Shown piece by piece: positions 1 to 7,518 of a stretch of 64,000 nt of DNA. The DNA comes from Bacillota bacterium (lineage in GTDB: Bacteria > Bacillota > Clostridia > TANB77 > CAG-465): NCBI GenBank assembly GCA_023460235.1, contig JAEWRE010000068.1, positions 1-64,000 on the forward strand. Direction: 5' to 3'. Each line of letters starts with the position of its first letter. Position 1 is the stretch's first letter. The notes under the pieces are model-generated. The model was not told where the DNA came from and did no database searches. It was given only the letters and a program-made list of their open reading frames with translations. A program made the position numbers and the translations under genes.

Positions 1-196
1 TTGACATTTTATTTAATTCATACAAAGATAGTTCACTTTTAAATGTATCTATATCATTTACAAACTTTGCCTTTCTTGCGCTATCTATTGGATTATTTTT
101 ACTCAAGTTTAATATTACTGCTCCTGCCAGTATAATAATCACTATTATTGTTATTATTAGGACTATTAAGCTTATTCCTTTTCTTTTGTTTTCCAT
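1..196 (-). CDS. Prepilin-like protein, N-terminal part (runs off left edge)
   Basis: The visible 65 residues begin MENKRKGISLIVLI and form a prepilin-type N-terminus: short basic leader, Gly at the probable prepilin-peptidase site, then about 20 hydrophobic residues. The Glu normally at mature position 5 of type IV pilins is Val here. The segment after the helix (SKNNPIDSARKAKF) matches the same place in the two paralogues at 3841-4227 and 5683-6072, so this is a third member of the family. The start has a GAGGTGA ribosome site at 201-207. The C-terminal part lies outside the window. It is probably a membrane-anchored or exported surface protein. Confidence 0.75.
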   Translation of the reverse strand, partial: MENKRKGISLIVLIITIIVIIILAGAVILNLSKNNPIDSARKAKFVNDIDTFKSELSLYELNKMS

Positions 197-228
197 TATA
201 TCACCTCATGTAACTCTAAGTATATACT

Positions 229-258
229 AAAATCACACTATTTTCAATAGTGTGATTT
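229..258 (-). terminator. Rho-independent terminator after the CNNM gene
   Basis: The inverted repeat AAAATCACACTA / TAGTGTGATTTT has a short loop and lies just past the stop codon of the minus-strand gene at 281-1312. The T-tract is short (TTTT inside the arm), so strength is uncertain. Confidence 0.6.
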
Positions 259-280
259 TGTCATATATTATATTTTTTTG

Positions 281-1312
281 TTAATTATCATCATCATATT
301 CATCAAATATATTTCCAACAATTTCTTCAACTGCATCTTCAGTAGTAACTACTCCAGAAAATCTTTTATCATTATCAATAACAATAGCCATTTCTTGTCT
401 ATTTTTTTGCATTAATCTAAATGCATCATCAACAAATTCATTCTCATTAACAATCATTGCTTTATTAACAAGGTTTTCTAAATTAATTTGTTCACCTCTT
501 TTATATTTGTGAATAATATCTTTAACATTAAATATTCCTATTATATTATCAAGATCTCCATCATATATTGGCATTCTTGTATATTTACTTTCTCGTATAA
601 TCTCCATTATTTCTTTCGGTGACATTGAAAAACCGACACATACTACTTTCTCTCTTGGTGTCATTATTTTTTCTATTGTTATATCATTGAAATTAAATAT
701 ATTATAGATTAAGTCCTTTTCCCCTGCTTCTATAGCACCAGATTCTTTACCTTCAGAGATTATTATCTTAATTTCTTCTTCTGTAAGCTTTTCATCTCTT
801 TTATCAGTTATATGAAATATTTTAACAATTATATTAACAGACTTTGTAAGCAGCCAAACAAATGGATATGCTAGTTTCATAAGCAAAGTTATAGGTCCTG
901 AGAGAAAAAGTGATATTTTTTCTGGATTATTCATTCCAAGTCTCTTTGGAACTAATTCACCAAAAACAAGTGTAAAATATGATAAAATCACTGTAACTAA
1001 TAGTACAACTATAGTTTTTAGCAAATCATCACTAATTCCATTTATCGATATATTTTCTACTATTTTGTCTGCAAAAGCCTCAGAAGCAAATGCACTTGCA
1101 AGAAACCCTGCTATAGTAATTCCTATTTGAATAGTTGCAAGAAATCCACTAGGATTATCTATTAATTTTTTTACTCGTATAGCTCTTTTGTTATTTTCTT
1201 TTACTAACCAATTTAATCTTACTTTATTTACAGATAAAAGAGATATTTCAAGTGACGAAAAAACTCCATTAATAATTATAAGTAAAAAAAGCATTATAAT
1301 TTGTATAAACAA
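281..1312 (-). CDS. CNNM/HlyC-CorC family membrane protein with CBS pair
   Basis: The protein has 343 residues. Residues 1-180 are a DUF21/CNNM transmembrane domain with several hydrophobic segments and the family signature GELVPKRLG near residue 118. Residues about 205-335 are a paired CBS domain that starts with IMTPRE and contains YTRMPIYD and GVVTTEDAVEEI. Relatives are divalent-cation (Mg/Co) exporters or regulators. The protein stops at EEIVGNIFDEYDDDN, so it lacks the C-terminal CorC_HlyC domain that gives many relatives about 430 residues. It is a single gene with a terminator at 229-258. The substrate is not readable from sequence. Confidence 0.9.
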   Translation of the reverse strand: MFIQIIMLFLLIIINGVFSSLEISLLSVNKVRLNWLVKENNKRAIRVKKLIDNPSGFLATIQIGITIAGFLASAFASEAFADKIVENISINGISDDLLKTIVVLLVTVILSYFTLVFGELVPKRLGMNNPEKISLFLSGPITLLMKLAYPFVWLLTKSVNIIVKIFHITDKRDEKLTEEEIKIIISEGKESGAIEAGEKDLIYNIFNFNDITIEKIMTPREKVVCVGFSMSPKEIMEIIRESKYTRMPIYDGDLDNIIGIFNVKDIIHKYKRGEQINLENLVNKAMIVNENEFVDDAFRLMQKNRQEMAIVIDNDKRFSGVVTTEDAVEEIVGNIFDEYDDDN

Positions 1313-1465
1313 TTTGTATCCTCTCCTGTTTTAATTATATCATATATGCTGAATATATTCAACAATATCAGTTATATTTATAACGTATGTACAATTTAAA
1401 TATATTTATTGAATAAATACTTTTTATTTAAGTATAATAAAAATATATTAAATAGGAGGTTTTTT

Positions 1466-2359
1466 ATGTATCCGGAGTTTCCAATAATAAATTATAAAGA
1501 TGAAATATGTAGAGTACCACTTCCATTTCCAGCTCAATATCAAGAAAAGCAACCAGGAATAGAAAGTATAATGACTCCACAGCCAATATTTGATAATGAA
1601 TCATATAGGGCAAGTGGTAAACTAGAAAATAAAGTAGCAATAATAAGTGGTGGTGATAGTGGTATTGGTAGGGCCATTTCTATTTTATTTGCTAAAGAAG
1701 GGGCAGATATAGCAATTGTATATTTAAACGAGAGAGAAGATGCCTTATTTACTAAGCAAAATGTAGAAAAATATGGTAGAAGATGTATATTAATTGAAGG
1801 TGATTTAAGAAAAGAAGAATTTTCTAATGAAATAGTAAATCGTACTTTATCATCGTTTAATAAGATAGATATATTAATAAATAATTGTGCTGTACAGTTT
1901 CCTCAAAATAGCATACTAGATATTACAAGTGAACAATTAAAAAACACTTTTGAAACTAATATATTTTCATATTTTTATTTAACAAAAGCAGTCCTACCAC
2001 ATTTAAAAGCAAATTCATCAATAATTAACACTACATCAATAACAGCATTTGAAGGTAAGAAAAATTTAATAGATTACTCGGCTACAAAAGGTGCAATAAC
2101 AGTATTTACCAAATCACTTTCACTATCACTTGCCGATATGAAGATAAGAGTAAATGCAGTTGCCCCAGGACCAATTTGGACTCCACTTATTCCTTCAAGT
2201 TTTACAGCTCAAGAAGTAATGACTTTTGGAAATGATACTCCACTAAAAAGGGCTGGTCAACCATTTGAACTCGCACCTGCATATTTATACCTTGCTTCAG
2301 ATGATTCAAGATATGTTACAGGTCAAGTAATTCATGTAAACGGTGGAACAATAGTATAA
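1466..2359 (+). CDS. SDR-family oxidoreductase (general stress protein 39/YhdF type)
   Basis: The start is set at 1466 because AGGAGG lies 6 bases upstream; an in-frame ATG at 1409 has no ribosome site. The 297-residue product is a classical short-chain dehydrogenase. The NAD(P)-binding motif is GGDSGIG near residue 65, NNCA replaces the usual NNAG, and the catalytic pair is in YSATKG. The end, GQVIHVNGGTIV, is typical. The extended N-terminus before the Rossmann fold, with the PFPAQYQ stretch, is characteristic of the GSP39/YhdF group linked to stress and spores in Bacillus. The cofactor and substrate are unknown. It stands alone and ends at a strong bidirectional hairpin. Confidence 0.9.
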   Translation: MYPEFPIINYKDEICRVPLPFPAQYQEKQPGIESIMTPQPIFDNESYRASGKLENKVAIISGGDSGIGRAISILFAKEGADIAIVYLNEREDALFTKQNVEKYGRRCILIEGDLRKEEFSNEIVNRTLSSFNKIDILINNCAVQFPQNSILDITSEQLKNTFETNIFSYFYLTKAVLPHLKANSSIINTTSITAFEGKKNLIDYSATKGAITVFTKSLSLSLADMKIRVNAVAPGPIWTPLIPSSFTAQEVMTFGNDTPLKRAGQPFELAPAYLYLASDDSRYVTGQVIHVNGGTIV

Positions 2360-2361
2360 GA

Positions 2362-2404
2362 AATAGATTGTATATTTTAAATTATTTAAAATATACAATC
2401 TATT
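2362..2404. terminator. Bidirectional hairpin between convergent genes
   Basis: A 20-base arm starting AATAGATTGTATATTTTAAA is repeated inverted around a 3-base loop. It lies between the end of the SDR gene (+) and the end of the lectin-like gene (-), and can serve both. Confidence 0.8.
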
Positions 2405-2423
2405 CATCATTTATATTATAATA

Positions 2424-3851
2424 TTATAGTGAATTTCCAATTACTAAAACTGGTCTAAAACCATAACTTGGGCTAGGATCTCCATAACTTGCAAGATAAG
2501 AATAAAGTCCTGCATAAGTAGTATTGCCAATGAATCCTCCTCTACCAAGGAAACAACGATATCCAAGTCCTACATGCATATAATCACCATTCCAACAAGT
2601 TGTATAATCTTCACCCGAGCTAGAAGCTCTTGTTGTATTCTTTAACCATGCTAAATCAGTTGTACCAGATGTATATCTACCATAATAGCTAATTCCATTT
2701 GACGTCTCCCATAATGCATCGCCCTTTTTATTTGCAAATTTTGCATATGTAGCTTCTGTTAATCTTTTACGAATCACATTATTTGATTCTTGGCTTACAT
2801 TATACGGTGCCACTGAATTCCATAAATTTTGTCCATTTACACCATAAAAAGCTCCACCTTCTTTTTCTTCATCTCCTGGTTCATATATATCATAATATTT
2901 TGCATATTCTTGATTTAATTTATTATTTTGAAAATGTTCTTTTTTACCATATAAAGAAAGATTTACATTTCCATTATCAATAAATGAAGCTGTTCTTTCC
3001 CATGCACCTCCAGATATATCATAAATACCATAGATATTTCCAGTTGTAGTTGCTTTTACTCCATTTTTAGTGTTATATTTGTATAAAAACATGCTTCCTT
3101 CTGCAATTTCTGTAGTATCTTTACTTAAACCTGCATATCCTGTTTTCATTTTTCTTGAATTATTATTTTGATCCCCATATGGATTTATCCAGGGTTCTTG
3201 ACCATACTTACTTTGTGAAAAATATGCTATTACGCCCCATTCCATATTTTTTATAAGATGTGTATCTAAATTTACTGTTGTTCCTACACTTCCATCTGAA
3301 TTTGTCATGCTCATGCTCACAGTTTGTGTATTACCTACATTGACATTTCTCCAACTATATACATCTGGTAGTACTCTTACTTGTAAATTATTTACATTTC
3401 CACCACCAGTATTTGCACCAGCATAATATGTCCCAGTAGCTTCTGTTTTATTTGGATCTGTGCTACTTGCTTCATATTTTGCTACCCATATTCCACTAAG
3501 TTGTGTATTTCCAAATGTAAATCCAGGGTGCACTATGTATCCATCAAGACTGCTTCCATCTGCTGCAACATTACTTGTACCAGCTAAAAACTTTATTTCT
3601 ATTGTTTTAGAAGATGTAGTATGTGGATTTGATATTTTATATGCATATCTTGGTATCCAAACCCAATATGCTTTATTTCCGTTATTGTTAGTATAGATAT
3701 TTGCCCATTTCTTACTACTATAGTCATACCAACTGGTGTCTGTTTTTGCTTGAGATAGTGATATTTCACTCTCAACATAACTTGAATTCCAATTAACTGC
3801 TTTTGTTGTTGAATCAGGTAAATTTGATAAATCAGGTTTGTTATATTTTAA
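2424..3851 (-). CDS. FGE/C-type-lectin-like domain of prepilin paralogue 1, in +1 frame
   Basis: This open frame of about 475 codons continues the protein begun at 4227 after a +1 shift at the CGG codon 3855-3853. It reads LKYNKPDLSNLPDSTTKA and stays open to 2424. No canonical start occurs in frame until a GTG at 3533, about 106 codons in, and no ribosome site precedes the junction. Domain marks are VWIPRYAYKI, ISGGAWERT (compare GNVWEWT of FGE-sulfatase proteins), GRGGF and the terminal GFRPVLV. This fold resembles formylglycine-generating enzyme and C-type lectin modules. The role is probably ligand binding on the cell surface rather than catalysis, by inference. Confidence 0.75.
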   Translation of the reverse strand, partial: LKYNKPDLSNLPDSTTKAVNWNSSYVESEISLSQAKTDTSWYDYSSKKWANIYTNNNGNKAYWVWIPRYAYKISNPHTTSSKTIEIKFLAGTSNVAADGSSLDGYIVHPGFTFGNTQLSGIWVAKYEASSTDPNKTEATGTYYAGANTGGGNVNNLQVRVLPDVYSWRNVNVGNTQTVSMSMTNSDGSVGTTVNLDTHLIKNMEWGVIAYFSQSKYGQEPWINPYGDQNNNSRKMKTGYAGLSKDTTEIAEGSMFLYKYNTKNGVKATTTGNIYGIYDISGGAWERTASFIDNGNVNLSLYGKKEHFQNNKLNQEYAKYYDIYEPGDEEKEGGAFYGVNGQNLWNSVAPYNVSQESNNVIRKRLTEATYAKFANKKGDALWETSNGISYYGRYTSGTTDLAWLKNTTRASSSGEDYTTCWNGDYMHVGLGYRCFLGRGGFIGNTTYAGLYSYLASYGDPSPSYGFRPVLVIGNSL

Positions 3852-4227
3852 TCCGATTAACTTCGACTAATTCTTGGTTACCACCAATTGCTACTACTAT
3901 TGCAGCTTCATTTGCATTATTTCCTATATATGTTATTTTTCCATTTAATATTTTTATTTTATCGTCATATTTAGTTAAATTTGATACATAATCAGATACC
4001 TTTCCATTCATCGTGTTTGAATCAAATTCACCTGATGTTTTTAAAAATTGATCTGTAGCATATATATTTAATTGCTCTTGTATAGTTGATACATCGCCTT
4101 TAAATACAGCCTCTTTTGCACTTGCTATAGGATTATTCTTACTTATTGTAAGTATTATAGCACCTGCAAGTATAATTATAACTATAATAGATATAACTAA
4201 AGTTATTAAAGATATACCTTTTTTCAT
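3841..4227 (-). CDS. Prepilin-like N-terminal half, paralogue 1
   Basis: The 128-residue product starts MKKGISLITLVISI: a short basic leader, Gly at the cleavage point and a hydrophobic helix of about 22 residues. Position 5 after cleavage is Thr, not the Glu of true pilins. A soluble segment follows, ending VEVNRIKI before TAA. The ribosome site GAAAGGTGG lies upstream of the ATG. Its stop overlaps the lectin-like frame in the +1 frame, so the natural product may be a fusion of about 600 residues made by frameshifting. It follows paralogue 2 with only about 40 bases between, so they are probably cotranscribed. Confidence 0.8.
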   Translation of the reverse strand: MKKGISLITLVISIIVIIILAGAIILTISKNNPIASAKEAVFKGDVSTIQEQLNIYATDQFLKTSGEFDSNTMNGKVSDYVSNLTKYDDKIKILNGKITYIGNNANEAAIVVAIGGNQELVEVNRIKI

Positions 4228-4267
4228 CCAATCCCACCTTTCAAATTTATTATATAAAAGTAAAATA

Positions 4268-4939
4268 TTAAAGTGCTATACCTTGCACTAATACAGGTCG
4301 AAAAGAATAACTAGGATATGGATTACCAAAGTTTACAAGAGTTGCAAACAGTCCTGTATACAATCCATTCTCACTAAAACCGCCTCTACTAAACCATGTT
4401 CTATAAGCATGTCCCATTTCCATAAAATCACTATTCCATCCAGTTACCGTTTGAGCACCTTGTGTTGAACTTCTCTTTGTATCCACTAACCAAGACCATG
4501 TGTTTGCTGTTCCTGATGTATATTGTCCATGATATGCAGTTTTACTAGATGTTTCCCATAATCCATCACCTTTTTTATTTGCAAATTTTGCATATGTTGC
4601 ATCAGTTAATCTCTTTCGAATTACATTGTTTTCTTCTTGGCTTACATTATATGGTGTCACTGAATTCCATAGATTTTCACCTCCAACACCATAAAACGCT
4701 CCGCCTTCTTTTTCTTCATCTCCTGGTTCATATATATCATAATATTTTAAATATTCAGGTTTTATTTTATTATTTTGTATATGTTCTGATTTTCCATATA
4801 ATGATATATAGCTATTTCCATTATTAATAAGTGCTGCTGTTTTTTCTAATGCTCCACCTGCTATATCATAAACTCCATAAATATTTGCTGTGGTACTTGC
4901 CTTAACTCCATTTTTAGTGTTGTATTTATATAAATTTGA
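4268..4939 (-). CDS. Lectin-like C-terminal third, prepilin paralogue 2
   Basis: This frame continues the FGE/C-type-lectin-like domain of paralogue 2 after a second frame break at the CGG codon 4943-4941. Reading CGGT as four bases gives EGR-SNLYKYNTKNG, which matches paralogue 1 (EGSMFLYKYNTKNG). The frame stays open to 4268 and contains AGGALEKTAA, FYGVGGENLWNS, SRGGF and the end SFRPVLV. Paralogue 1 has no insertion at this place. The last 60 residues differ far more from paralogue 1 than the preceding 100. It could be a decaying gene end or another recoding site. Confidence 0.65.
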   Translation of the reverse strand, partial: SNLYKYNTKNGVKASTTANIYGVYDIAGGALEKTAALINNGNSYISLYGKSEHIQNNKIKPEYLKYYDIYEPGDEEKEGGAFYGVGGENLWNSVTPYNVSQEENNVIRKRLTDATYAKFANKKGDGLWETSSKTAYHGQYTSGTANTWSWLVDTKRSSTQGAQTVTGWNSDFMEMGHAYRTWFSRGGFSENGLYTGLFATLVNFGNPYPSYSFRPVLVQGIAL

Positions 4940-5696
4940 ACCGACCTTCTGCTATAGGATCAGAATCCTTTGAGGAACCAGCATAGCCTGTTTTCATTTT
5001 TCTTGAATTATTATTTGAATCACTATATGGATTAATCCAAGGAACTGTTCCATATTTACTTTGAGATAAATATGCTATTGCTCCCCATTCTACGTTTTTC
5101 ATAAGATGTGTATCCATATTTAGTGTTGTGCCTATAGTTCCATCTGAATTTGTCATATTCATACTTACAGTTTGTGAATTACCTACGGATATATTTCTCC
5201 AACTATATACATCAGGTAATACTCTTACTTGTAAATTTATTACATCACCACCACCTGTATTTGCCCCTTTATATGTTCCAGTTGTTTCTAATTTATTTGA
5301 ATCACTACTACTTGCTTCATATTTTGCAACCCATATTCCACTAAGTTGTGTATCACCAAAAGTAAATCCTGGATGTATTATATATCCATCAAGACTACTT
5401 CCATCTGCTGCAACATTACTTGTACCAGCTAAGAATTTTATATCTATTTGCGTTGCTGTTGCAGTATGTGGATTTGATATTTTATATGCATATCTTGGTA
5501 TCCAAACCCAATATGCTTTATTTCCATTATTATTAGTATAAATATTTGCCCATTGCTTGTTGCTATAGTCGTACCACGTAGTATCAATTTTTGCTTGAGG
5601 TAGTGATATTTCACTTTCTACATTATTTGAATCCCATTTTATTGCTTTTGTTGTTGAATCTTTTAAGTCAGACAAATCAGGTTTATTGTATTTTAG
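4926..5696 (-). CDS. Lectin-like middle part, prepilin paralogue 2, in +1 frame
   Basis: The frame begins at the +1 junction after CGG 5700-5698, reading LKYNKPDLSDLKDSTTKA, and ends at a premature TAA after IAEGRFKFI. A TTG at 5675 could start it but has no ribosome site. The segment has VWIPRYAYKI, HPGFTFGDTQLSG and WGAIAYLSQSKYG, all shared with paralogue 1. The residues between the two junctions are highly similar in both copies although the codons differ, which suggests selection on the protein after duplication. Confidence 0.65.
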   Translation of the reverse strand, partial: LKYNKPDLSDLKDSTTKAIKWDSNNVESEISLPQAKIDTTWYDYSNKQWANIYTNNNGNKAYWVWIPRYAYKISNPHTATATQIDIKFLAGTSNVAADGSSLDGYIIHPGFTFGDTQLSGIWVAKYEASSSDSNKLETTGTYKGANTGGGDVINLQVRVLPDVYSWRNISVGNSQTVSMNMTNSDGTIGTTLNMDTHLMKNVEWGAIAYLSQSKYGTVPWINPYSDSNNNSRKMKTGYAGSSKDSDPIAEGRFKFI

Positions 5697-6072
5697 TCCG
5701 ATTTACTTGTACTAATTCTTGTTCTCCACCAATTGATACTACTATTGTTTCTTCATTTACATTATTTCCTATGTATGATATTTTACCGTTTAGTACTTTT
5801 ATTTTATCATCATATTTAGTTAAATTTGATAAGTAATCAGATACCTTTCCATTCATCGTGTTTGAATCAAATTCACCTGCTGTTTTTAAAAATTGATCTG
5901 CTACGTAAACATTTAGTTGTTCTTGTATAGTAGATATATCTCCCTTAAATACAGCTTCTTTAGCGCTTTCAAAAGGATTATTCTTACTTATTGCAAGTAT
6001 TATAGCACCTGCAAGTATAATTATAACTATAATAGATATAATTAAAGTTATTAAAGATATACCTTTTTTCAT
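5683..6072 (-). CDS. Prepilin-like N-terminal half, paralogue 2
   Basis: The start is ATG 6072, because GGGAGTGG precedes it; an upstream ATG at 6099 has no ribosome site. The 129-residue product starts MKKGISLITLIISI and is about 85 percent identical by eye to the N-terminal half of paralogue 1, with the same prepilin-like helix and Thr at position 5. It ends VQVNRTKIQ at TAA, while the lectin-like part continues in the +1 frame. This is the first gene of the tandem pair and has a good sigma-A promoter at 6129-6156. Confidence 0.8.
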   Translation of the reverse strand: MKKGISLITLIISIIVIIILAGAIILAISKNNPFESAKEAVFKGDISTIQEQLNVYVADQFLKTAGEFDSNTMNGKVSDYLSNLTKYDDKIKVLNGKISYIGNNVNEETIVVSIGGEQELVQVNRTKIQ

Positions 6073-6128
6073 ATAATTCCACTCCCAAAACATACACAAA
6101 AAACCAATTTGTTGTATAATCTACTAAA

Positions 6129-6156
6129 ATTATACAATATACTAAATTAATGTCAA
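6129..6156 (-). promoter_or_regulatory. Sigma-A promoter for the prepilin/lectin pair
   Basis: On the minus strand TTGACA (6156-6151) is followed after 16 bases by TATAAT (6134-6129), about 57 bases before the start codon at 6072. Confidence 0.7.
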
Positions 6157-6231
6157 TATATTTGGATAATTTTGTCAAATTTGTTCATGTTTTATTACTT
6201 AAATGAAATTATGAATATATACATATAACAA

Positions 6232-6266
6232 AAAATAGATAATTGTTAACTACAATTATCTATTTT
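6232..6266 (-). terminator. Terminator after DedA gene
   Basis: The arms AAAATAGATAATTG and CAATTATCTATTTT flank a 6-7-base loop just past the stop of the DedA gene. Confidence 0.7.
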
Positions 6267-6276
6267 AAAAATCATT

Positions 6277-6906
6277 TTAAATATTATCTTCTTCAACAGA
6301 AGAAGCAGGTTTCTTTACTATCAATTTTTTATATAAGAAAAATCCTATTCCAATTACAAATAAAATAATTATTGGGTACTTAAGTTTTTCTACATAATTC
6401 ATAACAATTGTCCAATTATCACCAAGATAATAACCAGCTGCTATAAATCCAATAGTCCATGGAATACTTCCTATAGCACTATATATCATAAACTTAATAA
6501 AACTAAGTCTAGCCATACCAATTGGTAATGAAATAAGTGTTCTTACTATAGGGAAATTTCTACCTATTAAAGCAGATATCATACCATATTTTTTAAACCA
6601 ATTTTCTGATTTTTCTATATCCTCTTTTTTCATGAAAAAATATTTGCCATATTTTTCAACAAAAGGTCTTCCACCCCAGTAACCCATAAGATATATTATA
6701 GCTGCGCAGAATAGACTTCCTAGTAATCCAGCTAAAAATGCTCCCCAAAAAGTAAATATACCTTGTGATACAAGAATTCCTCCTGTCGCAAGAATTAATT
6801 CACTTGGTATTATTATAATTACAGCCTCAAGTAACATTGAAAGTACCATTCCAAAATACCCCATGCTACCTATTAGACCCACAATATATGCTTCCAAAAT
6901 ATCCAC
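6277..6906 (-). CDS. DedA-family membrane protein
   Basis: The 209-residue protein has the DedA/VTT arrangement: hydrophobic segments near 10-30, 35-75, 140-165 and 175-195. It carries the conserved stretch FMKKEDIEKSENWFKKYG followed by GRNFPIVRTLISLPIG, which is the family's F-x-R-x-x-P-x-x-R-T signature. DedA proteins are inner-membrane proteins linked to lipid scrambling, undecaprenyl-phosphate recycling and membrane potential. It is monocistronic with its own terminator. The specific lipid substrate is unknown. Confidence 0.92.
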   Translation of the reverse strand: MDILEAYIVGLIGSMGYFGMVLSMLLEAVIIIIPSELILATGGILVSQGIFTFWGAFLAGLLGSLFCAAIIYLMGYWGGRPFVEKYGKYFFMKKEDIEKSENWFKKYGMISALIGRNFPIVRTLISLPIGMARLSFIKFMIYSAIGSIPWTIGFIAAGYYLGDNWTIVMNYVEKLKYPIIILFVIGIGFFLYKKLIVKKPASSVEEDNI

Positions 6907-6988
6907 CTCTTTACTACAAAGGTAATTATACCATAGTTAAATATTATTTGCAACCCAAAAATAATATTACAATAATTTAACAAATAAA

Positions 6989-7014
6989 AAGGAACGTTTA
7001 ATTCAACGTTCCTT
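6989..7014 (-). terminator. Terminator of the 7023-7415 gene
   Basis: The arms AAGGAACGTT and AACGTTCCTT enclose a 6-base loop and are followed by a T-rich stretch on the minus strand. Confidence 0.8.
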
Positions 7015-7022
7015 ATAAAAAA

Positions 7023-7415
7023 TCAGCTTAAAGCTTTTCTAAGTTCTCTTTTCAAATAACCGTATCTTTCTGGCAAGTATATTATATTAGCCTCAATAAA
7101 AGATTCAGGCGTTATATAATTTCTATACAAAGGATACCTATTTATTAATATTGCGTCACAAAATTCTGGATCAATGCTTTTTACTTCCCGACCAAGTATA
7201 TTTTCCTTTATTATTGTTAAGTTACTTCCATTTTTTAATATGATTATAACATCCATATTTTCGTACAAAAAACAGCTTTCAAAATAACCGATTCTAAAAT
7301 TACCTTTTTTTCTAAAGATGTTAAAATAATCACCTTCTCTACCTTCTCTATTTGATAATAAACTAATAGTAATTCTTATAAATTCATCTCTAGTATATAC
7401 GTCATTAAATACCAT
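7023..7415 (-). CDS. Unrecognised 130-residue protein
   Basis: I do not recognise this family. The product is soluble, with no signal peptide or membrane segment, and mixes charged and beta-rich stretches (MDVIIILKNGSNLTII). It ends in a basic helix, GYLKRELRKALS. The start has GGAGGT a few bases upstream. It forms a self-contained unit with a perfect sigma-A promoter (7464-7492) and a GC-richer terminator (6989-7014). It uses the codon CGG (in GREV), which ordinary genes here almost never use. In these respects it belongs with the scattered singleton genes described in the findings. Confidence 0.75.
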   Translation of the reverse strand: MVFNDVYTRDEFIRITISLLSNREGREGDYFNIFRKKGNFRIGYFESCFLYENMDVIIILKNGSNLTIIKENILGREVKSIDPEFCDAILINRYPLYRNYITPESFIEANIIYLPERYGYLKRELRKALS

Positions 7416-7463
7416 AAATATACCTCCTAAATTAATAAAGGTCTCATTGTTTTAATCTAGTAT

Positions 7464-7492
7464 AGTATATATGAATATAGTTATTTTGTCAA
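7464..7492 (-). promoter_or_regulatory. Consensus sigma-A promoter
   Basis: On the minus strand TTGACA (7492-7487), 17 bases, TATACT (7469-7464), about 50 bases before the 7415 start. Confidence 0.8.
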
Positions 7493-7518
7493 CACTGCAG
7501 TGCTTAATTTACATAAGT

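Noticed and set aside
2783..2983. Plus-strand open frames across the lectin-like genes
   Set aside because: These are antisense shadows of the real minus-strand genes, have no ribosome sites, and consist of biased residues typical of reverse frames in AT-rich DNA.
2424..4939. A diversity-generating retroelement target
   Set aside because: The fold and variable tail fit, but no reverse transcriptase or template repeat is visible, and codons in the constant end differ between copies, which a shared template would not produce. Kept only as a finding to test.
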